DNA of 64,000 nucleotides from NCBI RefSeq assembly GCF_947499295.1, contig NZ_CANMNP010000007.1, positions 124,001 to 188,000 of the forward strand, written 5' to 3'. The position numbers and the translations under genes were made by a program. Shown here piece by piece: positions 44,374 to 52,506 of this stretch. The first letter of the stretch is position 1; the number at the start of each line of letters is the position of its first letter. This stretch comes from an uncultured Roseibium sp. (lineage in GTDB: Bacteria; Pseudomonadota; Alphaproteobacteria; Rhizobiales; Stappiaceae). The notes under the pieces were generated by a model. It searched no databases. It had not been told where the DNA came from and saw only the letters and a list, made by a program, of their open reading frames with translations.

Positions 44374-44799
44374 TCATGCTAAGAAATTCGGCCAGAGCGG
44401 AGCGCTTGCCAATTCAAGAACATTCCCGTCCGGATCGTTGAAATAGAGACTGCGACCACCGGCCGGCCACGTGACCTCACTTATGATTGGTGTCCCCGTT
44501 TCCTTCAAATACCTGCGCCAGGCTCTCATTTCGTCTGAAGCGATTTTGAAAGCGAAATGGCTATGCCCATTGGTGTCATGACCAGGTACGGTCCCACCAC
44601 TGGTTTCAACGTCTTCCCCTGTGTGCCCCCGATGAAAGACAAGCAGGACCTGGGCAGGACCTGCGTCGTAGGCATAGAGGCGTTCACCGGCAACCATACG
44701 CTTCAATCCAAGAACTTCGGAATAAAAGACATGCGCCGCATCCATGTCGTCAACGTAGACCGCTGTCTCCAAAATCCCTGCTATTGCGGGTCTCTTCAT
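44374..44799 (-). CDS. Glyoxalase/VOC superfamily protein (141 aa)
   Basis: Vicinal-oxygen-chelate fold of two beta-alpha-beta3 modules: LETAVYVDDMDAAHVFYSEVLGL at the start, NGHSHFAFKI in the middle and RSLYFNDPDGNVLELAS near the end. The His in HSHFAF and Glu in VLELA fit the metal-site positions. Reaction unknown. The ATG at 44799 follows AAAGG by about nine bases. Confidence 0.88.
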   Translation of the reverse strand: MKRPAIAGILETAVYVDDMDAAHVFYSEVLGLKRMVAGERLYAYDAGPAQVLLVFHRGHTGEDVETSGGTVPGHDTNGHSHFAFKIASDEMRAWRRYLKETGTPIISEVTWPAGGRSLYFNDPDGNVLELASAPLWPNFLA

Positions 44800-45011
44800 C
44801 AACAAACACCCTTTCGGGACATCAAACACTGCACATTTCGACAGTAGAATTATTAACAGGTCACAAGTATATTCAACCTAGAAACAACTACAAGATGCAA
44901 TTCACAAGAAATAATAAACAATCAAGCAAGATTATACACCGATTTTCAATTGCAATTCAGACACTGCACGTGACAGAGTTTACTTAAACGGGGCGGAATC
45001 AAGAGTAAGTT

Positions 45012-45953
45012 ATGCTTATCTTGAATTCAATAACATCGGATCTGACATCCTTGCCGATCAGAAAAGAAATCTATTTGTTCGCGAAATTTTTTGCCAGCAT
45101 CGGTGCATTGGCAGCATGGATAGCATCGGCGCATGCGGCAATGACTGTCACCGTACAGGGACCGGAATCGCCAACCGACAAGCGATATGAATACGACCGT
45201 GCGGTCATCGAACTCGCCCTGGCCAAGACCCGGACGAAATACGGCGACTTCAAAATACAAGACACGCCCGTCGGTCAAAACTCAAAGCGCGCCCTGATTG
45301 ACGCATCAAACAACAAATACACAAATTTCATCATCAAGTTCTCGATGAACAACGATTTACCGGACAGCCTGACCGCAATCCCCTTTCCCGTGGATCTTGG
45401 CGTCGTCGGCTACCGTGTCGCCCTCGTATCCAACAAGACGAAATCGGCGCTTTCGAAAGTCAGAACGCTTGAGGAGCTCAAGAAGTTCGAAGTACTTCAA
45501 GGGCTGGGTTGGCTAGACACACGAATTCTGGAACATCACGGCTTCAAAGTCAGGACCGGTGCTGAATACGAGGCCATGTTCTCAATGGTCGCGTTGGGCC
45601 GGTCGGATCTGTTTCTACGCGGTGCAAACGAACTCCTGAACGAATGGCAGTCCCATCTCGAAATAGACGGCCTCGCATATGATGAAGCAATTTGCATCTA
45701 CTATCCCTTGCCGCGCTTTCTCGTGACATCAAGCGAAAACAAGGAATTGATCGCCCGGGTGCACGAAGGATTGCTGCTTGCTCACGAGGACGGGTCCTTG
45801 TTCGAACTCTGGGACCAGAAGTACCGAGCCAGCGTTGATTTCGCAAAACTGGACAACCGCAGGATTTTCCGCTTGAGCAACCCGTTTATTGAGGGGCTTG
45901 ACCCGTCCTGGCAAAAATTTGTGTACCAGGCCGGGCCAAAACTCACCCAATAG
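45012..45953 (+). CDS. Periplasmic substrate-binding-like protein (313 aa)
   Basis: A signal peptide (about 23-43, FFASIGALAAWIASAHA) precedes a type 2 periplasmic-binding fold of the SBP_bac_3-like kind (VRTLEELKKFEVLQGLGW and MFSMVALGRSDLFLRGANEL are the ligand-cleft elements). No transporter permease or sensor domain is adjacent. It may be a soluble sensor or an orphan binding protein. It is downstream of an AT-rich region of about 180 bases. Confidence 0.7.
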   Translation: MLILNSITSDLTSLPIRKEIYLFAKFFASIGALAAWIASAHAAMTVTVQGPESPTDKRYEYDRAVIELALAKTRTKYGDFKIQDTPVGQNSKRALIDASNNKYTNFIIKFSMNNDLPDSLTAIPFPVDLGVVGYRVALVSNKTKSALSKVRTLEELKKFEVLQGLGWLDTRILEHHGFKVRTGAEYEAMFSMVALGRSDLFLRGANELLNEWQSHLEIDGLAYDEAICIYYPLPRFLVTSSENKELIARVHEGLLLAHEDGSLFELWDQKYRASVDFAKLDNRRIFRLSNPFIEGLDPSWQKFVYQAGPKLTQ

Positions 45954-45998
45954 CCTCTTCTTGAACGTGGACTTTAGGTGGGAGTGAACGCTTTGTCG

Positions 45999-46424
45999 TC
46001 AGACGACCGTCAACTTGACCTCAATGTTGTTTCGGGTTGCGTTCGAATAAGGACAAACCTGGTGAGCCTTGGCAACCAAATCTTCGGCAACCTGCCGCTC
46101 CAGACCTGGCAATGAAATTTCCAACGCAACTTCAAGGCCAAATCCGCCCTCTGAACGCGGGCCGATGCCTACTGTTGAGGTGATTGCCGTCTCTGCAGGG
46201 ATCGTAATCCTGTCCTGCCCGCTGACAAACTTCATCGCGCCGATAAAACAGGCGGCATAGCCTGCGGCAAAAAGTTCTTCCGGATTGTTTCCCTTACCAC
46301 CTGCTCCGCCAAGCTCCTTCGGTGTTGCAAGCTTCACTTCAAAGGATCCGCTCAAGGTCTTTGCGGACCCGTCGCGTCCGCCTGTCGCCCGTGCCCTGGT
46401 TTCATAAAGAACTTCCACTGTCAT
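45999..46424 (-). CDS. ohr: Organic hydroperoxide resistance protein Ohr (141 aa)
   Basis: Thiol peroxidase that reduces organic and fatty acid hydroperoxides. The two redox Cys are in GYAACFIGAM and HQVCPYSNAT, and the conserved Arg is in ATGGRDG. The ATG has AAAGG about ten bases upstream. It diverges from the ohrR gene, with repeated palindromes between them. Confidence 0.95.
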   Translation of the reverse strand: MTVEVLYETRARATGGRDGSAKTLSGSFEVKLATPKELGGAGGKGNNPEELFAAGYAACFIGAMKFVSGQDRITIPAETAITSTVGIGPRSEGGFGLEVALEISLPGLERQVAEDLVAKAHQVCPYSNATRNNIEVKLTVV

Positions 46425-46476
46425 CTGCTCGTTCCTTTGGCTAGCAAGATTTGAAATTTTACATCGGATACGTTTT

Positions 46477-46556
46477 TATCGTGCACGATATAATTCGTGC
46501 ACATATAGGCATTGATATACGCAGTCAATGTGTTGCGATCATATCGCGCACGATTT
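46477..46556. promoter_or_regulatory. OhrR operator cluster in the ohr-ohrR intergenic region
   Basis: TATCGTGCACGATA (46477-46490) is a perfect 14-bp palindrome. Related but weaker sites follow: ATTCGTGCACATA around 46493-46505 and TATCGCGCACGATTTA around 46542-46557. The last is only about ten bases from the ohrR ATG. The arrangement fits repression of both genes. Confidence 0.7.
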
Positions 46557-46567
46557 ATAAAACGCGC

Positions 46568-47296
46568 ATGAACGAGACGACCGACCAGATGTCGCTTCTG
46601 GATGCATTCGGAATGACTGCATCTGAAGAGACCCAAAAACCAAAAAAGAAATCGCCTTCTTCCAAGAAAAAAGCACGGCCGAAAAACGCCAAGGCATCAA
46701 AAAAGAAACGTGAAGACATTGCGGAAGAGACCGCCGAGCCTCAACAAGTCGGTAGCGAGCAAGCGCCTGCTCAAAGCCTGCATGATACGGGCAAAAGCAA
46801 TGGCCCGTTGAACACTTCTGCCGAAGCTGTCCAAGTCGCGGACGATCTTGTCGGAAGCGAGCCAATCACGCTCGACAAATACATTTGCTTCGCGCTCTAT
46901 TCTGCCAATCACGCAATGCATGGCGTCTACAAGTCACTGCTGAAGGAAATCGGTCTTACCTACCCGCAGTTTCTTGCAATGACAGTGCTTTGGGAAACCA
47001 ACAATGTGCCGGTCGGCGCCATCACGGCCAAGCTTCAGCTAGACACCAACACGCTGACCCCGCTGCTGAAACGGCTGGAAGCCATGGGGCTGGTCACCCG
47101 GACACGTAACGTCAAAGACGAACGTCAGGTCATCCTCAAACTGACACGCAAGGGACGCGCCCTTGAGAAGAAAACCGAACATTTCGGCTCCTGCATTTTT
47201 GCATCAACCGGATTGAACCTTGAAGAAATTACAGATCTCCAGTCCAGGATCATGAGGCTTCGGGACAATTTAAGGGATAAAGATGCAGGCACCTGA
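46568..47296 (+). CDS. ohrR: MarR family regulator OhrR with a long basic N-terminal extension (242 aa)
   Basis: Residues about 98-242 are a normal OhrR: the sensing Cys is C107 in DKYICFALYSANHAM, TYPQFLAMTVLWE and LDTNTLTPLLKRLEAMGLVTR (core NTLTPLLKRLEAMG) form the winged helix, and C209 in FGSCIF fits the second Cys of two-Cys OhrR proteins. Residues 1-95 are an unusual addition with a Lys-rich stretch at about 24-48. OhrR proteins are usually about 150 residues. A TTG at codon 81 could give a normal-length protein, but it lacks a clear ribosome-binding site. Confidence 0.88.
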   Translation: MNETTDQMSLLDAFGMTASEETQKPKKKSPSSKKKARPKNAKASKKKREDIAEETAEPQQVGSEQAPAQSLHDTGKSNGPLNTSAEAVQVADDLVGSEPITLDKYICFALYSANHAMHGVYKSLLKEIGLTYPQFLAMTVLWETNNVPVGAITAKLQLDTNTLTPLLKRLEAMGLVTRTRNVKDERQVILKLTRKGRALEKKTEHFGSCIFASTGLNLEEITDLQSRIMRLRDNLRDKDAGT

Positions 47297-47325
47297 CATC
47301 GTTCAAAAAGTCTGATTTCGGAAAA

Positions 47326-47931
47326 CTAGTCAGGTCTTGTTGTGGGGCGCAACAAGGCTTGACAAATCGTACGTGTCAGAACGTCCTGAGCAGCCTCCCT
47401 TTGCCAGCCGCAATCCTGCGTCAGCAGTCCCCACATCTGAACGCTGAAGGACGCCCACAAATATTCTGAGGCTTCTTTCGAAGACCATGCCGGTTGCAAA
47501 GCCTTGTCTTCTTCCAGGGTTCGCGTGAGTTCAAGCAGCCATTCACGCAGTTCCGACATTCTGTCTTCCCAGGCAAGAGAGGCGTCTTCGTCGGTCGCTC
47601 TCAGCCGTATCAGATCGGTCGCTACGGGAAAAATCTCCTGAACGAAGTGGATCCAGACACTGACGGTTGCCTTCAGGCGATCTTCCGGATCTTCGGTCTT
47701 AAACGCTGAAAACAGTTTCGCTTCAATATCAAGCCGCTCATCGGCCCTGCGCACCAATGCCAGGATCAACCCTCCTCTCGATCCGAAATGGTCGTAGACG
47801 GACTGCCGACTGTTGCCTGAAGCCTTGGCAATTTCAGCAATTGAGACCTCTGTTCCCCTCTTTGAAATCAGGGTCCAGGCACTGTCGAGAATTTCTGCGC
47901 GTGTTCGCTGTAACCTAGCTTGACTTGACAC
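47326..47931 (-). CDS. TetR family regulator (201 aa)
   Basis: TetR helix-turn-helix (TEVSIAEIAKASGNSRQSVYDHF) and a helical C-terminal domain. The GTG start at 47931 follows AGGAA by eight bases. Its start codon lies inside one of two matching palindromes, so autorepression is likely. It diverges from a DUF1330 gene across 49 bases. Ligand unknown. Confidence 0.85.
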   Translation of the reverse strand: MSSQARLQRTRAEILDSAWTLISKRGTEVSIAEIAKASGNSRQSVYDHFGSRGGLILALVRRADERLDIEAKLFSAFKTEDPEDRLKATVSVWIHFVQEIFPVATDLIRLRATDEDASLAWEDRMSELREWLLELTRTLEEDKALQPAWSSKEASEYLWASFSVQMWGLLTQDCGWQREAAQDVLTRTICQALLRPTTRPD

Positions 47932-47939
47932 GTGTAAAG
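47925..47939. promoter_or_regulatory. TetR operator 1 of the DUF1330/tetR pair
   Basis: TTGACACGTGTAAAG, centred on the palindrome ACACGTGT and overlapping the tetR start codon. The second copy begins 26 bases to the right. Confidence 0.7.
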
Positions 47940-47950
47940 TTTCCTGCAAT

Positions 47951-47965
47951 TTGACACATGTAAAG
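47951..47965. promoter_or_regulatory. TetR operator 2 of the DUF1330/tetR pair
   Basis: TTGACACATGTAAAG, differing from operator 1 at one base. TTGACA may serve as a -35 element for the rightward gene, whose ATG is 15 bases further on. Confidence 0.7.
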
Positions 47966-47980
47966 TTATGGAGATTGCTC

Positions 47981-48421
47981 ATGAACGTCAACCAACAGGT
48001 TACCCAATTCACGTCTTGGTATGGATCCGGCAGCGATGGTGCCTGCCCGACCGAAAGCCAATGGTCTCAACTCCTGCAAAGGCCTGCTGATCAACCAATA
48101 ACCCTGATCAACTTCTTCAAGTTGCGGGCGAACGCCGAATACTCCGAGGGCCACGCCGCTCCGACCGGCCAAGAGGCCTTCTCGGACTATGCATCCGTCA
48201 GCATGCCCGCCATGGAACAGGCTGGCGGGAGTTTCCTTTATGTTGGCCCCTATCAGGGGATGTTCATGGGTGAAGACGAAGACTGGGACCTGATCGCAAT
48301 CGGGTCCTATCCGAACCTTGATGCGTTGATCGCCCTATATTCCGACGAAACCTACCGCGGTGCGTTTCACCACCGCACAGCCGCCTGCGAACGCCAAAAG
48401 GTGCTGGTGTGCGGCAACTGA
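47981..48421 (+). CDS. DUF1330-like protein (146 aa)
   Basis: Small ferredoxin-like (dimeric alpha/beta barrel) fold protein: ITLINFFKLRANAEY starts the conserved part, AGGSFLYVGPYQGMFMGEDEDWDLIAIGSYPNLDALIALYSDETYRG holds the DUF1330 signature (quoted parts: SFLYVGPYQ, WDLIAIGSYPNLDAL). GGAG precedes the ATG by seven bases. It is the probable target of the divergent TetR. Function unknown. Confidence 0.8.
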   Translation: MNVNQQVTQFTSWYGSGSDGACPTESQWSQLLQRPADQPITLINFFKLRANAEYSEGHAAPTGQEAFSDYASVSMPAMEQAGGSFLYVGPYQGMFMGEDEDWDLIAIGSYPNLDALIALYSDETYRGAFHHRTAACERQKVLVCGN

Positions 48422-48427
48422 TAAAGA

Positions 48428-48455
48428 AAGGCTGCGTTCACCAGAGCGCAGCCTT
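48428..48455. terminator. Terminator between the DUF1330 gene and mgtE
   Basis: AAGGCTGCG and CGCAGCCTT form a 9-bp stem with a 10-base loop, followed by TTCC on the plus strand and TTTCTTT on the minus strand, so it can serve both convergent genes. Confidence 0.8.
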
Positions 48456-48496
48456 TTCCATTGATCGCACCAGTGCATAAGCAACGTGAATGATGG

Positions 48497-49912
48497 CTAA
48501 AGCGGCAATCCAAACCACAGCGCCGCAATTCCGAGAAAAGCAAAGAAGCCGACAACATCCGTCACGGTGGTGACGAAAACGCTGGACGCAATTGCCGGAT
48601 CGACCTTCATCCGGTCAAGCACAATCGGGATCAACAGTCCGGAGAAACCGGCAAACAACATGTTTATGATGATGGCACCGGCGATCACGACCCCAAGACC
48701 GGGACTGGCAAACCAGAGCCATGCAGTGATGCCAATGAGGAAGGCCAATGCCAGCCCATTGACCGCGCTCACAAGGATTTCGCGATTGAGAACGCGCAGA
48801 AGATTTCGCGCGCTGAGTTCCTGGGTGGCAATACCACGCACTGCGACAGTCATGGTCTGCGTTCCAGCGTTCCCGCCCATGGACGCCACAATCGGCATCA
48901 GAACGGCAAGAGCGACCATGGCTTCGATCGTTTCCTCAAACAACGCAATAACCACAGACGCCAGGACGGCGGTTCCAAGATTGACAACCAGCCAGGCAAG
49001 GCGAGAGCGCGCAATCGTGACCACGTCGTCGGATATTTCCTCATCACCGACACCCGCGAGCGCTCGAAGGTCTTCTTCTGCCTCCTCTTGAATGACGTCG
49101 ACAATGTCATCGACCGTCAGCACCCCGACCAGGCGGTCGTTTTCATCCACCACAGCTGAAGAAACAAGATTGTAACGCTCGAACCGCCTGGCAACTTCCT
49201 CCTGATCCTCTGTCGCGAGAACCGCCTGACGGTTCTCTTCCATGATATCTGTCACCTTCCGCGCCCGTTTGGTGCGCAGGATCTTGTCCAGATGAACCGA
49301 TCCAAGCATTTTGAAAGCAGGATCAACGACATAGATTTCATAAAAGCTGTCCGGAAGATCCCTGGCTTCGCGCATGTAGTCGATGGTCTGACCGACGGTC
49401 CAGAACTGTGCAACCGCGATGAATTCGCTTTGCATGCGTCGGCCCGCACTGTCTTCAGGATAATCCAGCGCCTTTTTCAGCTGGGCTCTGTCGGCGTAAG
49501 GCAGTTCTTCCAGAATTGCCGCCTGATCGTCCTCATCGAGGTCTTCCAGAATGTAGACGGCGTCATCTGAATCGAGATCTTCCAGACCTTCTGCGATAAC
49601 CTCGTGCGGCAGGTCCTCCAATACCTGCAAGCGAACGGCTTCATCGGTTTCCGTCAGCGCAGTGTAGTCGAAATTATCTCCGAGCAGTTGAATGAATTCC
49701 GCCCGGTCGTCGCCGTTTAGCGTCTCCAGCAGGTCGCCGGTATCAGCCTCATGCAAATCGCCTGCAAGCTGTCTCAGGTCATTGGCATCACGCGCCTTGA
49801 TGGCTGCTTCGACGGCAACGATAAAATCAGGATTAAGGCGCTCGTCCCCGTCGCGAACAGGAATGGCAGGAACGGGTGAGGTTCGAACGTCAAGCTCAGC
49901 TGCGTCACTCAT
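48497..49912 (-). CDS. mgtE: Magnesium transporter MgtE (471 aa)
   Basis: The acidic N-terminal superhelical domain (about 20-140) is followed by two CBS domains (about 145-270; TDIMEENRQAVLATEDQEEVA and LVGVLTVDDIVDVIQEEAEED) and five membrane helices with MPIVASMGGNAGTQTMTVAVRG (read as PIVASMGGNAGTQ), the family pore motif. The cytosolic domains sense Mg2+ and gate the channel. The ATG at 49912 follows GGGAGG; an upstream in-frame start at 49972 lacks one. Confidence 0.95.
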   Translation of the reverse strand: MSDAAELDVRTSPVPAIPVRDGDERLNPDFIVAVEAAIKARDANDLRQLAGDLHEADTGDLLETLNGDDRAEFIQLLGDNFDYTALTETDEAVRLQVLEDLPHEVIAEGLEDLDSDDAVYILEDLDEDDQAAILEELPYADRAQLKKALDYPEDSAGRRMQSEFIAVAQFWTVGQTIDYMREARDLPDSFYEIYVVDPAFKMLGSVHLDKILRTKRARKVTDIMEENRQAVLATEDQEEVARRFERYNLVSSAVVDENDRLVGVLTVDDIVDVIQEEAEEDLRALAGVGDEEISDDVVTIARSRLAWLVVNLGTAVLASVVIALFEETIEAMVALAVLMPIVASMGGNAGTQTMTVAVRGIATQELSARNLLRVLNREILVSAVNGLALAFLIGITAWLWFASPGLGVVIAGAIIINMLFAGFSGLLIPIVLDRMKVDPAIASSVFVTTVTDVVGFFAFLGIAALWFGLPL

Positions 49913-50092
49913 CCAGCGCCTCCCACTCCTTAGACGAACTGCCCGCAGCGCCCAGCGCCGCACTGCCGTCAAGAACTAGCGTCAGACGGCACGAAGCGCC
50001 ACCGCAAAAACTCAACCGGTCCACAGACTTGGACAGAAATTCATGAACGGCTCGGCGTGAAACGGCACTTTCAGCAACAGATCTTTTCAGCT

Positions 50093-50416
50093 TTAAAAGC
50101 CGCGGCAACTCTTGCCTCGCGCCAAACTTCTGAGGTTCTCCAGATAGTCTCGCGCTTTAGTCGGCAAGATGTCCTCATCATTTGAAATACAACGCTCGGC
50201 CCGGCTGAATGCGCGTCGCGCCCTTTGCGTTTTCAGACACACGCGCCCTTCAGCCAGAACTTCCTGCTCCACGTACCAGAGCTGCTGACAGGTCATTGCA
50301 CCGAAACGCCCTGGATTGGTCGACAGGCTCTGGGCAATCGCCGACGAGCCTGCTGCGAGACCTGTCAACAGGACAAGGGACCGTGCCAGAGACCGCCGCA
50401 TCCGCTTTGCCTGCAT
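50093..50416 (-). CDS. Small exported YARHG-like protein (107 aa)
   Basis: A signal peptide (about 5-28, SLVLLTGLAAGSSAIA) precedes a Cys-containing domain. The stretch LWYVEQEVLAEGRVCLKT followed by ERCISNDEDILP recalls the YARHG domain of extracellular proteins, with Tyr-Ala-Arg-His-Gly altered to LAEGR. Four Cys could form two disulfides. Function unknown. Confidence 0.6.
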   Translation of the reverse strand: MQAKRMRRSLARSLVLLTGLAAGSSAIAQSLSTNPGRFGAMTCQQLWYVEQEVLAEGRVCLKTQRARRAFSRAERCISNDEDILPTKARDYLENLRSLARGKSCRGF

Positions 50417-50470
50417 TGGGCTTCTTCTTTCAAAGATTGTGGACCTCAATCTGTCGCTGGAAGCAGAACC

Positions 50471-51049
50471 TTAGTTTTCGTTACATTCAGGCGGCCTGGT
50501 GTCCATCGTCCACTCTTCAACCGGCAGGGCTTTCAAACTCGTTCGAAAGGTCTTGTCATTCAACTCGCCTTTGCCTGTCAGCAAATTGACATCGCAAATG
50601 CCGTTACTTTCCGGATCCAGCGTATCGTAATACGTATAGGTGTAGCCGGCGACCAGAAACCGGCCTTTGCGATAGGCGATGGTCAGGATCTGTTCCCAGC
50701 GGTTGCGCCCAATTGAACTGTTCTCCGAATAGACCTTGAGTGCACCTTTCTCGGTCGTCTCGATCCAGGGTTCTTGCCCGATGCCACCGCGCCATACGAT
50801 GTCCTTTGCGTAGACATCCTGCGTCCATCCATCCCCTGCATCCGTGAAGATATAGAGATCAGCTCCCTCTTCACTGTCTGCCAGCACTGCCTTGTAGCGA
50901 TAAATGTCACCATCCACGGGAGCCGTTTCCATGCCCGAAACAGCACTTGGAGCGATCGCCCCGGTCTCAGCACCAGCGTGCGAAGCAAACGCAAATGAGG
51001 AAACAGCAAGCACAACGGACAGAACCGTCCAAGAAACAGAGTTGGGCAT
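50471..51049 (-). CDS. Hypothetical exported protein (192 aa)
   Basis: Not recognised. A signal peptide (about 1-27, ending GAE after ASHA) precedes a mature domain rich in aromatic residues and strands (LYIFTDAGDGWTQDVYAKDI, RFLVAGYTYTYYDTLD). Two Cys near the C-terminus (GICDVN and PPECNEN) could pair. It shares its strand with the following YARHG-like gene, 54 bases away. Confidence 0.65.
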   Translation of the reverse strand: MPNSVSWTVLSVVLAVSSFAFASHAGAETGAIAPSAVSGMETAPVDGDIYRYKAVLADSEEGADLYIFTDAGDGWTQDVYAKDIVWRGGIGQEPWIETTEKGALKVYSENSSIGRNRWEQILTIAYRKGRFLVAGYTYTYYDTLDPESNGICDVNLLTGKGELNDKTFRTSLKALPVEEWTMDTRPPECNEN

Positions 51050-51244
51050 AACGACCTCCTAAAAAAACGCACCTTCAAGTGGCTTTGAAGTCCCTATTGC
51101 AGGGCGATACTAAACACAAGAAAGCCTCGCACCAAAACCCGGCAAGAATGAAGCTGCACTGGTCATTCGCCACGTCGCCGTTTTCAAGGCAACCGTCCCG
51201 TTCGCATTGACGGAAATGCGTGGCATGCCAAAGGAGCCAAACCA

Positions 51245-51661
51245 CTATTCCCCTTGGCCGACAGACCCGGCACCGGCTTTTTGCCTCATCAAGGCTCTAA
51301 ACTCGCCACCGAGATCATTTGCGATACTCAGAGGTGATTGGTCGAACTCCGAGACCAACGAGACGACTGCGCCTGCATTCAGAAGCAATTCAACCGCAAC
51401 AAGGTTTTTCTGATGCAAGGCGACATGCAGTGGCGTCTCAGACATGTCACCGATCGCATTGACGTCGGCACCTGCCTCAATAAGCCTTTCAAGGCCGTAG
51501 TTGTTTCCACGCCGAGCCAGTACATGAAGGGGTGTATCCCCATCGGCATCGCGGCTGTCGACCGTCACCGGCGCAGCGCCAAGATCCGCGGGAAAGAGTG
51601 TATCGGAACAAGACGCCAGGATTTCTTCCAGGGACTGCCTCCGCTTCAATTTCTTGCTCAC
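51245..51661 (-). CDS. Ankyrin-repeat protein (138 aa)
   Basis: Three consecutive ankyrin repeats: DGDTPLHVLARRGNNYGLERLIEAGADVNA, MSETPLHVALHQKNLVAVELLLNAGAVVSL and a partial FDQSPLSIANDLGGEFRALM (each quoted only by its core, TPLHVLARRG, TPLHVALHQK, SPLSIANDLG). Cytosolic, partner unknown. GTG at 51661 follows GAGG by eight bases; a GTG three codons upstream would put that site inside the gene. Confidence 0.8.
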   Translation of the reverse strand: MSKKLKRRQSLEEILASCSDTLFPADLGAAPVTVDSRDADGDTPLHVLARRGNNYGLERLIEAGADVNAIGDMSETPLHVALHQKNLVAVELLLNAGAVVSLVSEFDQSPLSIANDLGGEFRALMRQKAGAGSVGQGE

Positions 51662-51924
51662 AGAACCCACCTCGTTATTTTGACTGTTTCAAGCCTTAAG
51701 CAGGCAGTCCTTTTCACAACGTGAATCTTGTTATCTCAATTCTAGGAAAGCGGCACTGGAATTGGAACTTGAGTTTGCTGAAACTTGATGGTGGCCGCGC
51801 AAATCATTGAGGAAGTCAGGAACGCTGTGTGCTTGACGGCTATCGCTCCCGCAACTGACATTCAAGGAAACATCAGCGTCCAGAATGGCCTCTCCCAGTG
51901 AAAGGCAACTCGCATCTTGACCAT

Positions 51925-52506
51925 TCAACGCGGCGGAATACCCTTTCCCTCACCGGCTTTGGTGACACCATCGATCAGGATGAACATGATCGTGCACGGC
52001 TCCGTCCCGCGGTTGGCCCAGGCGTGATTGGTTCCACGCTGCACAACGACATCACCGGCCTTGAGAAGAACATCCTCTTTTTCCTCATCCATCAGCATCC
52101 AGATCTCACCGGACAGAACGATCCCGTAGTCCACTGAATCGGTGCGATGCATCCATGGATGACGCCCTCCTTGCACAACATTGGCGCCTGCACCCATCTC
52201 CGCAAAGGCCGCTGCACCATCCTCGCTGGAGAGCCTTGCCATAACCTCCGGGTCTTCCGGCATGAACTCAACACAACGAAAAACCGTGCCGTCCTTGGGT
52301 GGGTGCAGAATGAACGGTCCCGTACACGTCTCGGTCGACCCGTCATATTCTGCCGGTGTCTGATCGGTCAGCCAGAAGTTGGTCAGACGCACGCCAGGGC
52401 GATTTGGCCGCTCAAGGATCTGTGTGGCGATCTCGTCGCTCTCAATGACGGCAGTACCATTGGCATCATGCCCGGTGACAACGCGTCGAAACTCTCTGTG
52501 CTGCAT
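51925..52506 (-). CDS. Cupin-domain protein of the TAXI-TRAP operon (193 aa)
   Basis: The C-terminal half is a cupin: HRTDSVDYGIVLSGEIWMLMD carries motif 1, and LKAGDVVVQRGTNHAWANRG motif 2, with the His residues largely kept. The N-terminal half (VTGHDANGTAVIESDEIA) is typical of a two-part cupin family whose members follow transporter or catabolic genes. The ATG overlaps the stop of the TRAP permease by one base, so it is translationally coupled. It may act on, or sense, the transported compound. Confidence 0.85.
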   Translation of the reverse strand: MQHREFRRVVTGHDANGTAVIESDEIATQILERPNRPGVRLTNFWLTDQTPAEYDGSTETCTGPFILHPPKDGTVFRCVEFMPEDPEVMARLSSEDGAAAFAEMGAGANVVQGGRHPWMHRTDSVDYGIVLSGEIWMLMDEEKEDVLLKAGDVVVQRGTNHAWANRGTEPCTIMFILIDGVTKAGEGKGIPPR

